Shown here: one piece after another, positions 15,398 through 25,333 of the stretch
How the letters are laid out: each line of letters begins with the position of its first letter
How positions within the stretch are numbered: the stretch's first letter is position 1
Assembly: GCF_001570425.1 (NCBI RefSeq)
Contig: NZ_BCSX01000044.1
Location: 186,001 to 250,000, forward strand
Direction: 5' to 3'
Source of the DNA: Mycolicibacterium brisbanense
GTDB taxonomy: Bacteria; Actinomycetota; Actinomycetes; Mycobacteriales; Mycobacteriaceae
Length of the DNA: 64,000 nucleotides
Position numbers and translations under genes: made by a program
The notes under the pieces: model-generated
Told to the model about the DNA's origin: nothing
The model's input: the letters and a program-made list of their open reading frames with translations, nothing else
Database searches by the model: none

Positions 15398-16750
15398 CTA
15401 TCGCGGCTGCACGAGGCGATCGTCGACGGCTGCGGCGCCCTCGGCATCCGTGAGCGCCACGCGCTCATCGGGAAACTCCGGCGGGTAGTCGTCGAGATCG
15501 GATGTTGCCATCGCGATCTCGTCACGCGCGCTCAGCCGCAGCCAGCTCACCGCGCCGACCATGAAGCACCCGAACACCAGCGGATACCAGCCGCTCGCAA
15601 CCTGGCCGACCCAAGAAGCGCGCAGGTCGAGGAAATTCCAGTACACCCCGCTGAAGTACATCGTGGTGTGGTTGCGGCCGGGGCGGTGCAGCGTCCACAT
15701 GAACGTCATCGCCACCAGCACGGCAGCCCGGTAGGCCCAGCCGCGGGACCAGTGTCCGCGCGTCGTGCACGATTTCGCCACGAGCCAGAAGAACGCCGGC
15801 GCGAACCACACCCAGTGCGCTGCCCAACTGAACGGGGATACCGCACACCCCATCAAACCGACCGTCACCACTGCCAGCACCGGTTCTCCGCGCCGCTGGG
15901 CCCACGTCGCGACGGCCAGGCCGGCGGCAACCACCAGCAGGCTCAGGGCGATCCACAGCCACTCCGGCCGCGGATTCGGAGCGAAATACCGCGCCAGAAA
16001 CCCGTTGATCGACTGATTCGCCAGATGGTCCAGACGGCTGATGTGGCTGGTGTCGCCGAGGTGACTCCAGAACCAGGCGCTGTCGCGCGGCAGCAGGGGC
16101 CACGTGAGCACTGCGGTGGCACCGAATGTGCCTGTGGCGGTGGCCGATGCCCGCCACTGTCGCGTGAGCAGCAGGTACGGCAGGAACACCAGCGGCGTGA
16201 GCTTGATACCGGCGGCGATACCCAAACCGATTCCACGCCAGCGCGATTCGGCAGGGCGCAACAGATCGAGCATCACCATCGCCATCAGCAGGACATTGAT
16301 CTGCCCCCACCAGAGCGTCGCCTGCACGGGCTCGAGATCGATGACGATGACCGCGAGCGCACTACTGACCACGCCCAGCCGGGCATCTGCGCGAAACCCG
16401 GCCAGGCGCATGATGCGCCATGCGATGAGCCCCAAAACGCAGATCGACAGCGCCAGAAGGGCATACTTCGCGACATCGAATCCGAGCCAGGCGAACGGCG
16501 CAAGGGCCAGGGTCGCGAAGGGTGGGTAGACGAACCACGCACCGCGCAGCGCAGGCGTGTCGTAGAGACCCCTGCCGTCCCACACCTGGTGCACAGCCGC
16601 CCGGTAGGTGTCCAGATCGTAGTTGTTCTCGGTCAACCCGAAGAACTGCGTCTGGAACGGCACCAGGTGGTTGTGTACCACGACCGCCAACACGGCCATG
16701 ATGACTGCGCCGCAGACGAAACGACGACGCAGTAGCATCCCCCTGTCCAA
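15398..16750 (-). CDS. GT87-family polyprenol-phosphate mannosyltransferase (alpha-1,2 type)
   Basis: A 450-residue polytopic protein with about ten membrane segments, matching the GT87/DUF2029 glycosyltransferases. An extracytoplasmic loop after helix 1 carries the acidic NNYDLDTY segment expected to hold the catalytic Asp. The motifs WWGQINVLLMA and GIAAGIKLTPLVFLPYLL are typical of mycobacterial members. Relatives add mannose from polyprenyl-phosphomannose to lipomannan, lipoarabinomannan or PIMs on the outer face of the membrane. The last 45 residues form an acidic cytoplasmic tail. The start may be at residue 5 (ATG 16738). Confidence 0.85.
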   Translation of the reverse strand: MDRGMLLRRRFVCGAVIMAVLAVVVHNHLVPFQTQFFGLTENNYDLDTYRAAVHQVWDGRGLYDTPALRGAWFVYPPFATLALAPFAWLGFDVAKYALLALSICVLGLIAWRIMRLAGFRADARLGVVSSALAVIVIDLEPVQATLWWGQINVLLMAMVMLDLLRPAESRWRGIGLGIAAGIKLTPLVFLPYLLLTRQWRASATATGTFGATAVLTWPLLPRDSAWFWSHLGDTSHISRLDHLANQSINGFLARYFAPNPRPEWLWIALSLLVVAAGLAVATWAQRRGEPVLAVVTVGLMGCAVSPFSWAAHWVWFAPAFFWLVAKSCTTRGHWSRGWAYRAAVLVAMTFMWTLHRPGRNHTTMYFSGVYWNFLDLRASWVGQVASGWYPLVFGCFMVGAVSWLRLSARDEIAMATSDLDDYPPEFPDERVALTDAEGAAAVDDRLVQPR

Positions 16751-16774
16751 CGGTCGCTTAGCTGTTCCGCCGGC

Positions 16775-18241
16775 TCATCGCTGCGGTGCGGCGGTCGGCT
16801 TGATCGGCGCGGGCAGCGCGCTGTGGCCCATCAGGTAACGGTCGACGCCTGCCGCGGCAGCGCGGCCCTCGGCGATCGCCCACACGATCAGCGACTGTCC
16901 GCGCCCCATGTCACCTGCGACGAACACGCCCTCTTCGGTGGTCTGGAAGTCCTTGTCGCGCGCCACGTTTCCGCGGTCGGTCAGCTCGACACCCAGCTCG
17001 GTCAGCAGGCCCTCGCGCTCGGGGCCGACGAAACCCATTGCCAGAAACACGATGTCGGCGTCCAGCTCGAAGTCCGAGCCTTCGACCTTCTCGAACTTAC
17101 CCGCGTTCATGACAACCTCGTGCACCTTGAGCGAGCTCACCTTGCCGTCGACGCCGACGAACTGCTCGGTGTTCACCGAGAAGACCCGCTCGCCACCCTC
17201 TTCGTGCGCCGAGGATACCCGGAACATCAAGGGGTAGGTCGGCCACGGGGTCGAATCTGCGCGGGACTCCGGTGGCCGCGGCATGATCTCGAACTGGTGG
17301 ATGCTGGCCGCGCCCTGTCGGTGTGCGGTGCCCAGGCAGTCCGCGCCGGTGTCGCCGCCACCGATGATGACGACCTTCTTGCCCTTGGCCGTGATCGGCG
17401 GCTCGCCGTCGGGGCCCAGTACATCGTCACCGTTCTGCACGCGGTTGGCCCACGGCAGGTACTCCATGGCCTGGTGGATGCCCTCGAGTTCGCGGCCCGG
17501 GATGGGCAGGTCGCGCCACGCGGTCGCACCGCCGGCCAGCACCACCGCGTCGAAGTCCTCGCGCAGTTGCTCGACGGTGAGGTCCACGCCGACGTTGACC
17601 CCCGTGCGGAACTTCGTGCCTTCGGCCTCCATCTGCTCGAGACGGCGGTCGATGTGGCGCTTCTCCATCTTGAACTCGGGGATGCCGTAGCGCAGCAGCC
17701 CGCCGATGCGGTCGGCGCGCTCGAACACCGTCACGTCATGCCCGGCGCGCGTCAGCTGCTGCGCCGCCGCGAGCCCTGCGGGCCCGGATCCGACGACCGC
17801 AACCTTCTTGCCGGTCAACACATCCGGCGGCAGCGGCTTGACCCAGCCCTGCTCGAAGGCATTGTCGATGATCTCGACCTCGACCTGCTTGATGGTCACC
17901 GGGTCCTGGTTGATCCCCAGCACGCACGACGCCTCGCAGGGCGCCGGGCAGAGCCTGCCGGTGAACTCCGGGAAGTTGTTGGTCGCGTGCAGCCGCTCGA
18001 TGGCGTCGCGCCAGCGGTCCCGGAACACCAGGTCGTTCCACTCGGGAATCAGGTTTCCCAGCGGGCATCCGTTGTGGCAGAACGGGATACCGCAGTCCAT
18101 GCAGCGTGATGCCTGTACCTGCAGGGTGTCGTGGGAGAAGTCCTCGTAGACCTCTTTCCAGTCCTGCAGGCGCAGCGGCACCGGCCGCCGGGCAGGCAGT
18201 TCGCGTTTGGTGTGCTTGAGGAAGCCAGCCGGATCAGCCAC
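16775..18241 (-). CDS. gltD: glutamate synthase small subunit
   Basis: A 488-residue protein with GTG start 18241, overlapping the gltB stop. This length equals M. tuberculosis GltD. N-terminal cysteines CMDCGIPFCHNGCP and CPAPCEASCV bind two [4Fe-4S] clusters. Rossmann motifs follow for FAD (GSGPAGLAAAQQL) and NADPH (GGGDTGADC). It passes electrons from NADPH to the large subunit for reductive conversion of 2-oxoglutarate and glutamine into two glutamates. An upstream in-frame ATG lies inside gltB and is less likely. It is co-transcribed with gltB. Confidence 0.96.
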   Translation of the reverse strand: MADPAGFLKHTKRELPARRPVPLRLQDWKEVYEDFSHDTLQVQASRCMDCGIPFCHNGCPLGNLIPEWNDLVFRDRWRDAIERLHATNNFPEFTGRLCPAPCEASCVLGINQDPVTIKQVEVEIIDNAFEQGWVKPLPPDVLTGKKVAVVGSGPAGLAAAQQLTRAGHDVTVFERADRIGGLLRYGIPEFKMEKRHIDRRLEQMEAEGTKFRTGVNVGVDLTVEQLREDFDAVVLAGGATAWRDLPIPGRELEGIHQAMEYLPWANRVQNGDDVLGPDGEPPITAKGKKVVIIGGGDTGADCLGTAHRQGAASIHQFEIMPRPPESRADSTPWPTYPLMFRVSSAHEEGGERVFSVNTEQFVGVDGKVSSLKVHEVVMNAGKFEKVEGSDFELDADIVFLAMGFVGPEREGLLTELGVELTDRGNVARDKDFQTTEEGVFVAGDMGRGQSLIVWAIAEGRAAAAGVDRYLMGHSALPAPIKPTAAPQR

Positions 18242-21200
18242 GGGCCGCCGCCATGATTGCGTCGTTGACATCGGAACCGGCAGCCTCGGCCTCGGCGATC
18301 GCCGTCAGCACCCGCTTGTAGTCCCGCGGCATGACCTTCACGAAGTTCTTCATCTCGCCATCCCAATCGGCCAGGATCCGCTGCCCCACGGCCGAATCCG
18401 TCGCGTCGACGTGCCCGGTGATCATGCCGTGCAGCCATTCGCGGTCAGCGTCGTCCAGAGCGTCGAGATCCACCATCTCTGCATTCACGTTCCCCGGCAG
18501 CGCGCCGGCCGGGTCGTACACGTAGGCCACGCCACCGGACATGCCCGCGGCGAAGTTGCGCCCGGTGGCACCGAGGATGACCACCTTGCCGCCGGTCATG
18601 TACTCGCAGCCGTGGTCACCCACACCTTCCACGACCGCGTGGGCACCGGAGTTCCGCACCGCGAACCGCTCGCCCACCACACCGCGCAGGAAGGCCTGAC
18701 CGCTGGTGGCGCCGAACAGGATCACGTTGCCGCCGATGATGTTGCGCTCGGCGACATAATCCGCCGGGGCGTTCTCGGACGGCCGCACCACGATCCGGCC
18801 ACCGGACAGGCCCTTGCCCACGTAGTCGTTGGCGTCGCCGTAGACCCGCAGCGTGATGCCCCTCGGCACGAACGCACCGAAGCTGTTGCCTGCGGAACCG
18901 TCGAACGTGATGTCGATGGTCCCGTCCGGAAGTCCCTGCCCGCCATAAACTTTGGTGACCTCGTGGCCCAGCATGGTGCCCACGGTCCGGTTGACGTTGG
19001 TGATCTTGGTCGAGAACCGGACCTTCGCACCCTTGTCCAGCGCCTCGCGGCTCTGCACGATGAGCTGCTGATCCAGTGCCTTGTCCAGGCCGTGGTCCTG
19101 TCGCGAGCTGCAGTACAGGTCCTGGTTCATGAAGGCCGATTCCGGCTCGTGCAGCACGGGCGTGAGATCGAGCTTGTGTGCCTTCCAGTGCTCGGCGGCC
19201 CGGCTGGTGTCCAGCGCGCCGACCTGGCCGACCATCTCGTTGACGGTGCGGAAACCCAACTGCGCCATCAGTTCCCGAACTTCCTCGGCGATGAACATGA
19301 AGAAGTTCTCGACGAACTCGGGCTTGCCGTTGAACCGCTCGCGCAGCACAGGGTTCTGCGTCGCCACGCCCACCGGGCAGGTGTCGAGGTGGCAGACCCG
19401 CATCATGATGCAGCCCGAGACGACCAGCGGTGCGGTCGCGAAACCGAATTCCTCGGCGCCGAGCAGCGCGGCGATCACCACGTCGCGGCCCGTCTTGAGC
19501 TGACCGTCCACCTGCACGACGATCCGATCGCGAAGACCGTTGAGCAGCAACGTCTGCTGCGTCTCGGCCAGGCCGAGCTCCCACGGGGCGCCTGCGTGCT
19601 TCTGCGAGGTGAGCGGGGTGGCGCCGGTACCGCCGTCGTGCCCGGAGATCAGCACCACGTCGGCGTGCGCCTTGGAGACGCCGGCCGCCACGGTCCCGAC
19701 GCCGTTCTCGCTGACCAGCTTGACGTGGATACGGGCTGCCGGGTTGGCGTTCTTCAGGTCGTGGATCAGCTGCGCCAGATCCTCGATCGAGTAGATGTCG
19801 TGGTGCGGCGGCGGCGAGATGAGCCCGACGCCCGGCGTCGAGTGCCGAACCTCGGCCACCCACGGGTACACCTTGTGCCCCGGAAGCTGCCCGCCCTCAC
19901 CGGGCTTGGCGCCCTGGGCCATCTTGATCTGGATGTCGGTGCAGTTGGTCAGGTAGTGACTGGTGACACCGAACCGGGCCGAGGCCACCTGCTTGATGGC
20001 ACTGCGCCGCCAGTCGCCGTTGGCGTCGGGTTCGAAGCGGTCGACGCTCTCGCCGCCCTCACCCGAGTTGGACCGGCCGCCAAGGCGGTTCATCGCGATG
20101 GCAAGCGTCTCGTGTGCCTCGGCCGAGATCGAGCCGTAGCTCATCGCGCCGGTGGAGAACCGCTTGACGATCTCACTGGCCGGCTCGACCTCGTCGATCG
20201 AAATCGGCTCCCGCACACCTTCTTTGAACTTGAGCAGGCCGCGCAGCGAGGCCATCCGCTCACTCTGGTCATCGACCAGCTTGGTGTACTCCTTGAACAC
20301 CGAGTACTGCCCGGTGCGGGTCGAGTGCTGCAGCTTGAACACCGTGTCGGGGTTGAACAGGTGGTACTCACCCTCGCGCCGCCACTGGTATTCACCGCCG
20401 ACCTCGAGCTCGCGGTGCGCCCACTCGTCGGGACGGTCCAGGTACGCCAGCTCGTGCCTGGTCGCCACGTCGGCGGCGATGTCGTCGAGGTCGATACCGC
20501 CTGTGGGGCAGTGCAATCCGGTGAAGTACTCGTCGAGCACCCGCTGGCTGATACCGACGGCCTGGAACAGCTGGGCGCCCGTGTAGGAGGCCAGGGTGGA
20601 GATGCCCATCTTGGACATCACCTTGAGCACGCCCTTGCCTGCGGCCTTCACGTAGTTGGCCTTGGCCTGATCGCTGGTGAGCCCGGTGATGACGCCGCGG
20701 TCGATCATGTCCTCGATCGACTCGAAGGCCATGTACGGGTTGATAGCGGCCGCGCCGAATCCACACAGCATGGCCATGTGGTGCACCTCGCGCGCGTCGC
20801 CGGATTCGACGACGAGGCCGACCTGCGTGCGGGTGCGCTCGCGGACCAGGTGATGGTGCACGGCGGCGACGGACAGCAGCGACGGGATCGGCGCGAGCCA
20901 TTCGTTGGATTCGCGGTCGGAGAGCACGATGATGCGGGCACCGTTGCGGATGGCCTGCGACACCTTGGTGCGCACGTCCTCCAGGGCCCGCCGCAGCCCG
21001 GCGCCGCCATCGGCGACCGGGTACAGGCAGCTCACCACGGCGGCCCGCATGCCGTGCTTGCGGCCGCGGATCTCGTGGTCGGGGTCGACGTCGATGAGCT
21101 TGGACAGCTCGGCGTTGCGCAGGATCGGCTGTGGCAGCACGATCTGGCGACAGGAGTTCTCGTCGGGGTTGAGCAGGTCGCCTTCGGGACCGATGACACC

Positions 21201-22829
21201 CTGCAGGCTGGTGACCACCTCTTCGCGGATCGCGTCCAGCGGCGGGTTGGTCACCTGCGCGAAGAGTTGCTGGAAGTAGTCGAACAGCATCCGCGGCCGC
21301 TGCGAGAGCACCGCGATGGGCGTGTCGGTGCCCATCGAGCCGAGCGCCTCGGCACCGGTGCGGGCCATGGGTGCGATGAGCAGGTTGAGCTCTTCGTAGG
21401 TGTAGCCGAAGGCCTGCTGACGCAGCACCACCCGGTGGTGCGGCATCTTGACGTACTTGCCCTGGGGCAGTTCGTCGATGTGGAAGAGGCCCGCGTCCAG
21501 CCATTCCTGGTAGGGATGCTCGGCGGCCAGCTCGGCCTTGACCTCTTCGTCGGAGACGATGCGGCCCTGCGCGGTGTCCACCAGGAACATGCGGCCCGGC
21601 TGCAGGCGCATCTTCTGCACGACGGTCGAGGGATCCAGGTCCAGCACGCCGGCCTCGGATGCCATGACGACCAGACCGTCTTCGGTCACCCAGATGCGTG
21701 ACGGGCGCAGGCCGTTGCGGTCGAGCACCGCGCCGACAACGGTGCCATCGGTGAAGCACACCGAGGCCGGTCCGTCCCACGGCTCCATGAGCGAACCGTG
21801 GTACTGGTAGAACGCCCGGCGCGCCGGGTCCATCTCGGTGTTGCGCTCCCATGCCTCGGGAATCATCATCAGCACCGCGTGGTGCAGCGGGCGCCCGCCG
21901 AGGTGCAGCAGCTCGAGGACTTCGTCGAAGCGGGCGGTGTCCGACGCCCCCGGCGTACACACGGGGAAGATCTTGTTCAGGTCGTTGTGGTACCCGAAGA
22001 CGTCGGTGTGGATGAGCGCCTCACGGGCCCGCATCCAGTTTTCGTTGCCGGTGACGGTGTTGATCTCACCGTTGTGGGCGACGCGGCGGAAGGGGTGCGC
22101 CAGCGGCCACGACGGGAACGTGTTGGTCGAGAACCGCGAGTGCACGATGCCCAACGCGCTGGTGAGCCGCTGGTCCTGGAGATCCAGGTAGAACGCGCGC
22201 AGCTGCGGCGTGGTCAGCATGCCCTTGTAGACGATCGTCTTGCCCGAAAGGCTGGGGAAGTACACGGTCTCGCGCCCGGGGCCGTCCTGGCCGGGGCCCT
22301 TGGTGCCGAGTTCGTGCTCGGCGCGCTTGCGGATGACGTAGGCGCGGCGCTCCAGCTCCATGCCTTCGGCGCCGCCGATGAAGACCTGACGCAGCGTCGG
22401 CATGGCATCGCGGGCCAGTGCGCCCAGCGAGGAGTCGTCGTGCGGGACGTCGCGCCACCCCAGCAGTTGCAGGCCCTCGGCCTCGACGATCTTTCCGACG
22501 GCCTCGCAAGCCAGCTTGGCGTCGCGTGAGGACTGCGGCAGGAAGGCGATGCCGGTCGCGTAGCTGCCCTCGGGCGGGAGTTCGAAGCCTTCTTGCTCCT
22601 TGCAGACCGCGCGGAGGAACTCGTCGGGCACCTGCAGCAGGATGCCTGCGCCGTCGCCGGTGTTGGGCTCCGCGCCCGCAGCACCGCGGTGCTCCAGGTT
22701 CAGCAGCGCGGTGATCGCCTTGTCGACGATGTCGCGGCTGCGACGGCCGTGCATGTCCGCGACCATCGCGACGCCGCAGGAGCCGTGTTCGTACGCGGAG
22801 TTGTACAACCCGATTTGCTTTGGAGCCAT
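18234..22829 (-). CDS. gltB: glutamate synthase large subunit
   Basis: A 1531-residue protein from ATG 22829, close to the usual 1,500 or so for the family. A short propeptide ends before Cys18 (SCGVAMVADMHG), which becomes the N-terminal nucleophile for glutamine hydrolysis. The central domain, FMN/2-oxoglutarate synthase domain and glucan-like beta-helix C-terminus follow. The [3Fe-4S] ligands lie in CIMMRVCHLDTCPVG. ATG 22829 is preceded by AGGTGA; an in-frame GTG two codons upstream is also possible. Its stop overlaps the gltD GTG. An IdeR-like box lies about 150 bases upstream. Confidence 0.96.
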   Translation of the reverse strand: MAPKQIGLYNSAYEHGSCGVAMVADMHGRRSRDIVDKAITALLNLEHRGAAGAEPNTGDGAGILLQVPDEFLRAVCKEQEGFELPPEGSYATGIAFLPQSSRDAKLACEAVGKIVEAEGLQLLGWRDVPHDDSSLGALARDAMPTLRQVFIGGAEGMELERRAYVIRKRAEHELGTKGPGQDGPGRETVYFPSLSGKTIVYKGMLTTPQLRAFYLDLQDQRLTSALGIVHSRFSTNTFPSWPLAHPFRRVAHNGEINTVTGNENWMRAREALIHTDVFGYHNDLNKIFPVCTPGASDTARFDEVLELLHLGGRPLHHAVLMMIPEAWERNTEMDPARRAFYQYHGSLMEPWDGPASVCFTDGTVVGAVLDRNGLRPSRIWVTEDGLVVMASEAGVLDLDPSTVVQKMRLQPGRMFLVDTAQGRIVSDEEVKAELAAEHPYQEWLDAGLFHIDELPQGKYVKMPHHRVVLRQQAFGYTYEELNLLIAPMARTGAEALGSMGTDTPIAVLSQRPRMLFDYFQQLFAQVTNPPLDAIREEVVTSLQGVIGPEGDLLNPDENSCRQIVLPQPILRNAELSKLIDVDPDHEIRGRKHGMRAAVVSCLYPVADGGAGLRRALEDVRTKVSQAIRNGARIIVLSDRESNEWLAPIPSLLSVAAVHHHLVRERTRTQVGLVVESGDAREVHHMAMLCGFGAAAINPYMAFESIEDMIDRGVITGLTSDQAKANYVKAAGKGVLKVMSKMGISTLASYTGAQLFQAVGISQRVLDEYFTGLHCPTGGIDLDDIAADVATRHELAYLDRPDEWAHRELEVGGEYQWRREGEYHLFNPDTVFKLQHSTRTGQYSVFKEYTKLVDDQSERMASLRGLLKFKEGVREPISIDEVEPASEIVKRFSTGAMSYGSISAEAHETLAIAMNRLGGRSNSGEGGESVDRFEPDANGDWRRSAIKQVASARFGVTSHYLTNCTDIQIKMAQGAKPGEGGQLPGHKVYPWVAEVRHSTPGVGLISPPPHHDIYSIEDLAQLIHDLKNANPAARIHVKLVSENGVGTVAAGVSKAHADVVLISGHDGGTGATPLTSQKHAGAPWELGLAETQQTLLLNGLRDRIVVQVDGQLKTGRDVVIAALLGAEEFGFATAPLVVSGCIMMRVCHLDTCPVGVATQNPVLRERFNGKPEFVENFFMFIAEEVRELMAQLGFRTVNEMVGQVGALDTSRAAEHWKAHKLDLTPVLHEPESAFMNQDLYCSSRQDHGLDKALDQQLIVQSREALDKGAKVRFSTKITNVNRTVGTMLGHEVTKVYGGQGLPDGTIDITFDGSAGNSFGAFVPRGITLRVYGDANDYVGKGLSGGRIVVRPSENAPADYVAERNIIGGNVILFGATSGQAFLRGVVGERFAVRNSGAHAVVEGVGDHGCEYMTGGKVVILGATGRNFAAGMSGGVAYVYDPAGALPGNVNAEMVDLDALDDADREWLHGMITGHVDATDSAVGQRILADWDGEMKNFVKVMPRDYKRVLTAIAEAEAAGSDVNDAIMAAARG

Positions 22830-23209
22830 TATCACCTAGCCCTCCAACCACGCTCTGTCACGAGCTGGCGTTAGCCACTCGGCGAGGGAGGCCGTTCGTG
22901 CACCACTGAACGACGGCTATGTCCAACACGCCATAAGTGACAAAACAATAGGGCAAACACCGTGCGACATGCCAACTTAGCTAAGCCTAACCAGATTGCC
23001 CGCCCAACGCATTCCTGTGTTGCCGCCATATTACGACGGTTCGGAAAGAGGTTGTCCGCCTTGCCTTTTCGACTAACTGTCAAAACCCTGTGAGCGATAC
23101 GCCGCGTTTACCCGGGGTCAACACCCTGCCCCGCCCATTTGCTACACAGGCTTAACGCGGGTGTTATACAGCCGTTATATAGGACCATTCGGTTTGCAGG
23201 AAAGCCTAG
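22830..23209. other. gltB upstream region, AT-richer, no gene
   Basis: No supported gene lies in these 380 bases. They contain the gltB promoter region on the minus strand and an IdeR-like box (22977-22995). A GTTATA repeat is found near 23162-23180 (GTGTTATACAGCCGTTATAT). Low GC compared with flanking genes is consistent with regulatory DNA. The 3' end of the copper ATPase gene abuts at 23210. Confidence 0.5.
22977..22995. promoter_or_regulatory. IdeR iron-box-like sequence upstream of gltB
   Basis: TTAGCTAAGCCTAACCAGA matches 15 of 19 positions of the mycobacterial iron-box consensus in the orientation TTAGGTTAGCCTAACCTAA. GltBD carries three iron-sulfur clusters, so iron-linked control is plausible. 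Four mismatches keep this tentative. Confidence 0.4.
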
Positions 23210-25270
23210 TCAGATTCTTAGAGTTTGCTCGCGAGAGGTTCTGACCGCGGTTTCCGGCCGCAGATCGAGCTTACGCAGCAGCTGTGCGTTGAGCGCGACC
23301 ACCACCGTCGACGCCGACATGAGGATCGCTCCGACCGACATCGGCATCACGAAACCGATCGGCGCCAGCACGCCGGCCGCCAACGGAACCGCCATCAGGT
23401 TGTAACCCGCCGCCCACCAAAGGTTTTGCCTCATCTTTCGGTAGGACTGGCGGGACAGCTCGATCACCGACAACACCGAGCGCGGGTCCGAGCTGGCGAG
23501 AATCACGCCGGCCGACGCGATCGCCACATCGGTGCCTGCGCCGATCGCGATGCCGACATCGGCCTGGGCCAGCGCAGGCGCGTCGTTGACGCCATCGCCG
23601 ACCATCGCGACCGGGCGGCCCTCGCGCTGCAGTTCGGCCACCTTGGCCGCCTTGTCCTGCGGCCGTACCCCGGCGTAGACGCGGTCGATACCGAGATCGG
23701 TCGCGACCGCATGGGCCACCGATTCGGCGTCACCGGTGATCATCACGACGGTTATGCCCTGCTCCCGCAAGGCATCGACGGTCTGGCGAGATTCCGGTCG
23801 CACCTCATCGGCCAGCCCCAGCGCACCGACCACGGCCCCGTCGACCAGCACATGCAGCACCGTGGCGCCGCGCCAGCCCGCCGTCTGCTCCAGCACGGCG
23901 TGTTCCAGGCCCTCCTGCTCCAGTAGCCGCGGGCCGCCGACCTGCACATGCCTGCCGTCGACCGTTGCGCTGACTCCGACCGCGGGAGACGAACTGAATG
24001 CGCTCGCAGCGGGCAGCGACAACCCACGACGCTGCGCAGCCTCCACGATGGCCCTGGCCAGCGGATGTTCGGAGTTGGATTCGGCGGCCGCGGCCAGGGT
24101 CAGCAGTTCGTTCTCGGTAAGGCCCGATGCCGACACCGCGGTCACCGCCGGTTCCCCGCGCGTCAGCGTCCCGGTCTTGTCGAAAAGCACCGCACCGACT
24201 GTGCGCATCGTCTCCAGTGCCAGGCGGTCCTTCACCAAGACCCCGCCGCGTGCCGCGCGTTCGGTGGCGATGGCCACCACCAGCGGGATCGCCAGGCCGA
24301 GAGCATGCGGGCAGGCGATCACCAGCACGGTGATGGTGCGCACCACGGCCTGGTCGGGTTCGCCCAGCAGGGTCCACACGGCCGCGGTCAGGACCCCTGC
24401 CCCCAGCGCGAACCAGAACAACCATCCCGCTGCCCTGTCGGCCAGTCGCTGGGCTCGCGAAGACGAGTTCATCGCGTCGTCGACGAGCCGCGCGATACCG
24501 GCCAGCGCGGTGTCGTCGCCCACTGCCGTCACACGGATCCGCAACCCCGAATCGGTGGCGACCGTGCCGCCGATGACGTCGTCGCCCACACTGCGGCGTA
24601 CCGCACGCGATTCGCCGGTCACCATGGATTCGTCCATGTGGGCCGCACCGTCGATGATCCGGCCGTCCATGGGCACGCTGCCACCGGGCCGGACGAGCAC
24701 CACGTCGCCCACGCGCAGCGCGTCGGGGCTGACCGTGACGACGCGCTCCGGATCGCCTTCGACGCGTTCAGCTTCGTCGGGCAGCAGGGCGGCCAGTGAA
24801 TCGAGCGCGGACGTGGTCTGGGCGAGTGAACGCATCTCGATCCAGTGCCCGAGCAGCATGATGACGATCAGCAGCGCCAGCTCCCACCAGAAGTCCAGCT
24901 GGTGGTGTACCAGCCCGAGGCTCGCGCCCCATGAGGCGACGAACGCGACCGTAATCGCCAGGCCGATGAGCAGCATCATCCCCGGGGCCCGGGAACGGAT
25001 CTCGCCGACCGCGCCGGTCAGAAACGGTCTCCCACCCCACAGGTACATCACGGTGCCGAGCACCGGCGACACCCAGCCGACACCGGGCACGTCCGGGATC
25101 GAGTAGCCGATGAGCATCGCGAACATCGGCGACAGCACCACCGTCGGTACCGCCAGGGCCAGCATGGTCCAGAACAGTCTGCGGAACTGGGCGACGTGAT
25201 CGCCGTGCCCACCATGCCCGGAACAGCTGTGCTGTGCGTGATCGGTCATATCCATGCCCGTCATGTCCAT
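23210..25270 (-). CDS. CopB-type (P1B-3) copper-transporting ATPase
   Basis: A 686-residue P-type ATPase. The N-terminus is His/Met-rich (MDMTGMDMTDHAQH, GHGGHGDH). The sixth-helix motif is CPH (about residues 320-322) rather than CPC. Helices 7 and 8 carry WWAAGYNLMAVPLAAG and MSASTVVVALNAQLLR, all diagnostic of the P1B-3 (CopB) group that exports Cu(II) or Cu(I). The phosphorylated Asp is Asp364 in DKTGTLT. ATG 25270 is chosen because the farther ATG at 25282 falls inside the operator palindrome. It is divergent from the thioesterase gene across that palindrome. Confidence 0.92.
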   Translation of the reverse strand: MDMTGMDMTDHAQHSCSGHGGHGDHVAQFRRLFWTMLALAVPTVVLSPMFAMLIGYSIPDVPGVGWVSPVLGTVMYLWGGRPFLTGAVGEIRSRAPGMMLLIGLAITVAFVASWGASLGLVHHQLDFWWELALLIVIMLLGHWIEMRSLAQTTSALDSLAALLPDEAERVEGDPERVVTVSPDALRVGDVVLVRPGGSVPMDGRIIDGAAHMDESMVTGESRAVRRSVGDDVIGGTVATDSGLRIRVTAVGDDTALAGIARLVDDAMNSSSRAQRLADRAAGWLFWFALGAGVLTAAVWTLLGEPDQAVVRTITVLVIACPHALGLAIPLVVAIATERAARGGVLVKDRLALETMRTVGAVLFDKTGTLTRGEPAVTAVSASGLTENELLTLAAAAESNSEHPLARAIVEAAQRRGLSLPAASAFSSSPAVGVSATVDGRHVQVGGPRLLEQEGLEHAVLEQTAGWRGATVLHVLVDGAVVGALGLADEVRPESRQTVDALREQGITVVMITGDAESVAHAVATDLGIDRVYAGVRPQDKAAKVAELQREGRPVAMVGDGVNDAPALAQADVGIAIGAGTDVAIASAGVILASSDPRSVLSVIELSRQSYRKMRQNLWWAAGYNLMAVPLAAGVLAPIGFVMPMSVGAILMSASTVVVALNAQLLRKLDLRPETAVRTSREQTLRI

Positions 25271-25277
25271 ACGACCC

Positions 25278-25304
25278 ACCATATACCCCTAGGGGGTATA
25301 TGGT
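25278..25304. promoter_or_regulatory. CsoR-like copper operator palindrome
   Basis: ACCATATACCCCT-A-GGGGGTATATGGT forms a near-perfect palindrome in the region between the copper ATPase and the thioesterase. ACCCC/GGGGT cores with flanking TATA are typical of CsoR-type Cu(I) repressor sites. No csoR gene is in this window, so the regulator must act in trans. Confidence 0.72.
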
Positions 25305-25333
25305 CACGGGTGTCGGCGTAACTGTTGATCGCA

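Noticed and set aside
18207..21701. An open frame over 1,100 codons long opposite gltB
   Set aside because: GltB matches its family throughout with intact catalytic Cys and cluster ligands. The opposite frame has no recognisable domain and reflects high-GC antisense openness.
23160..23185. GTTATA repeat as a transposon end
   Set aside because: No transposase, no matching far end and no target duplication is visible.
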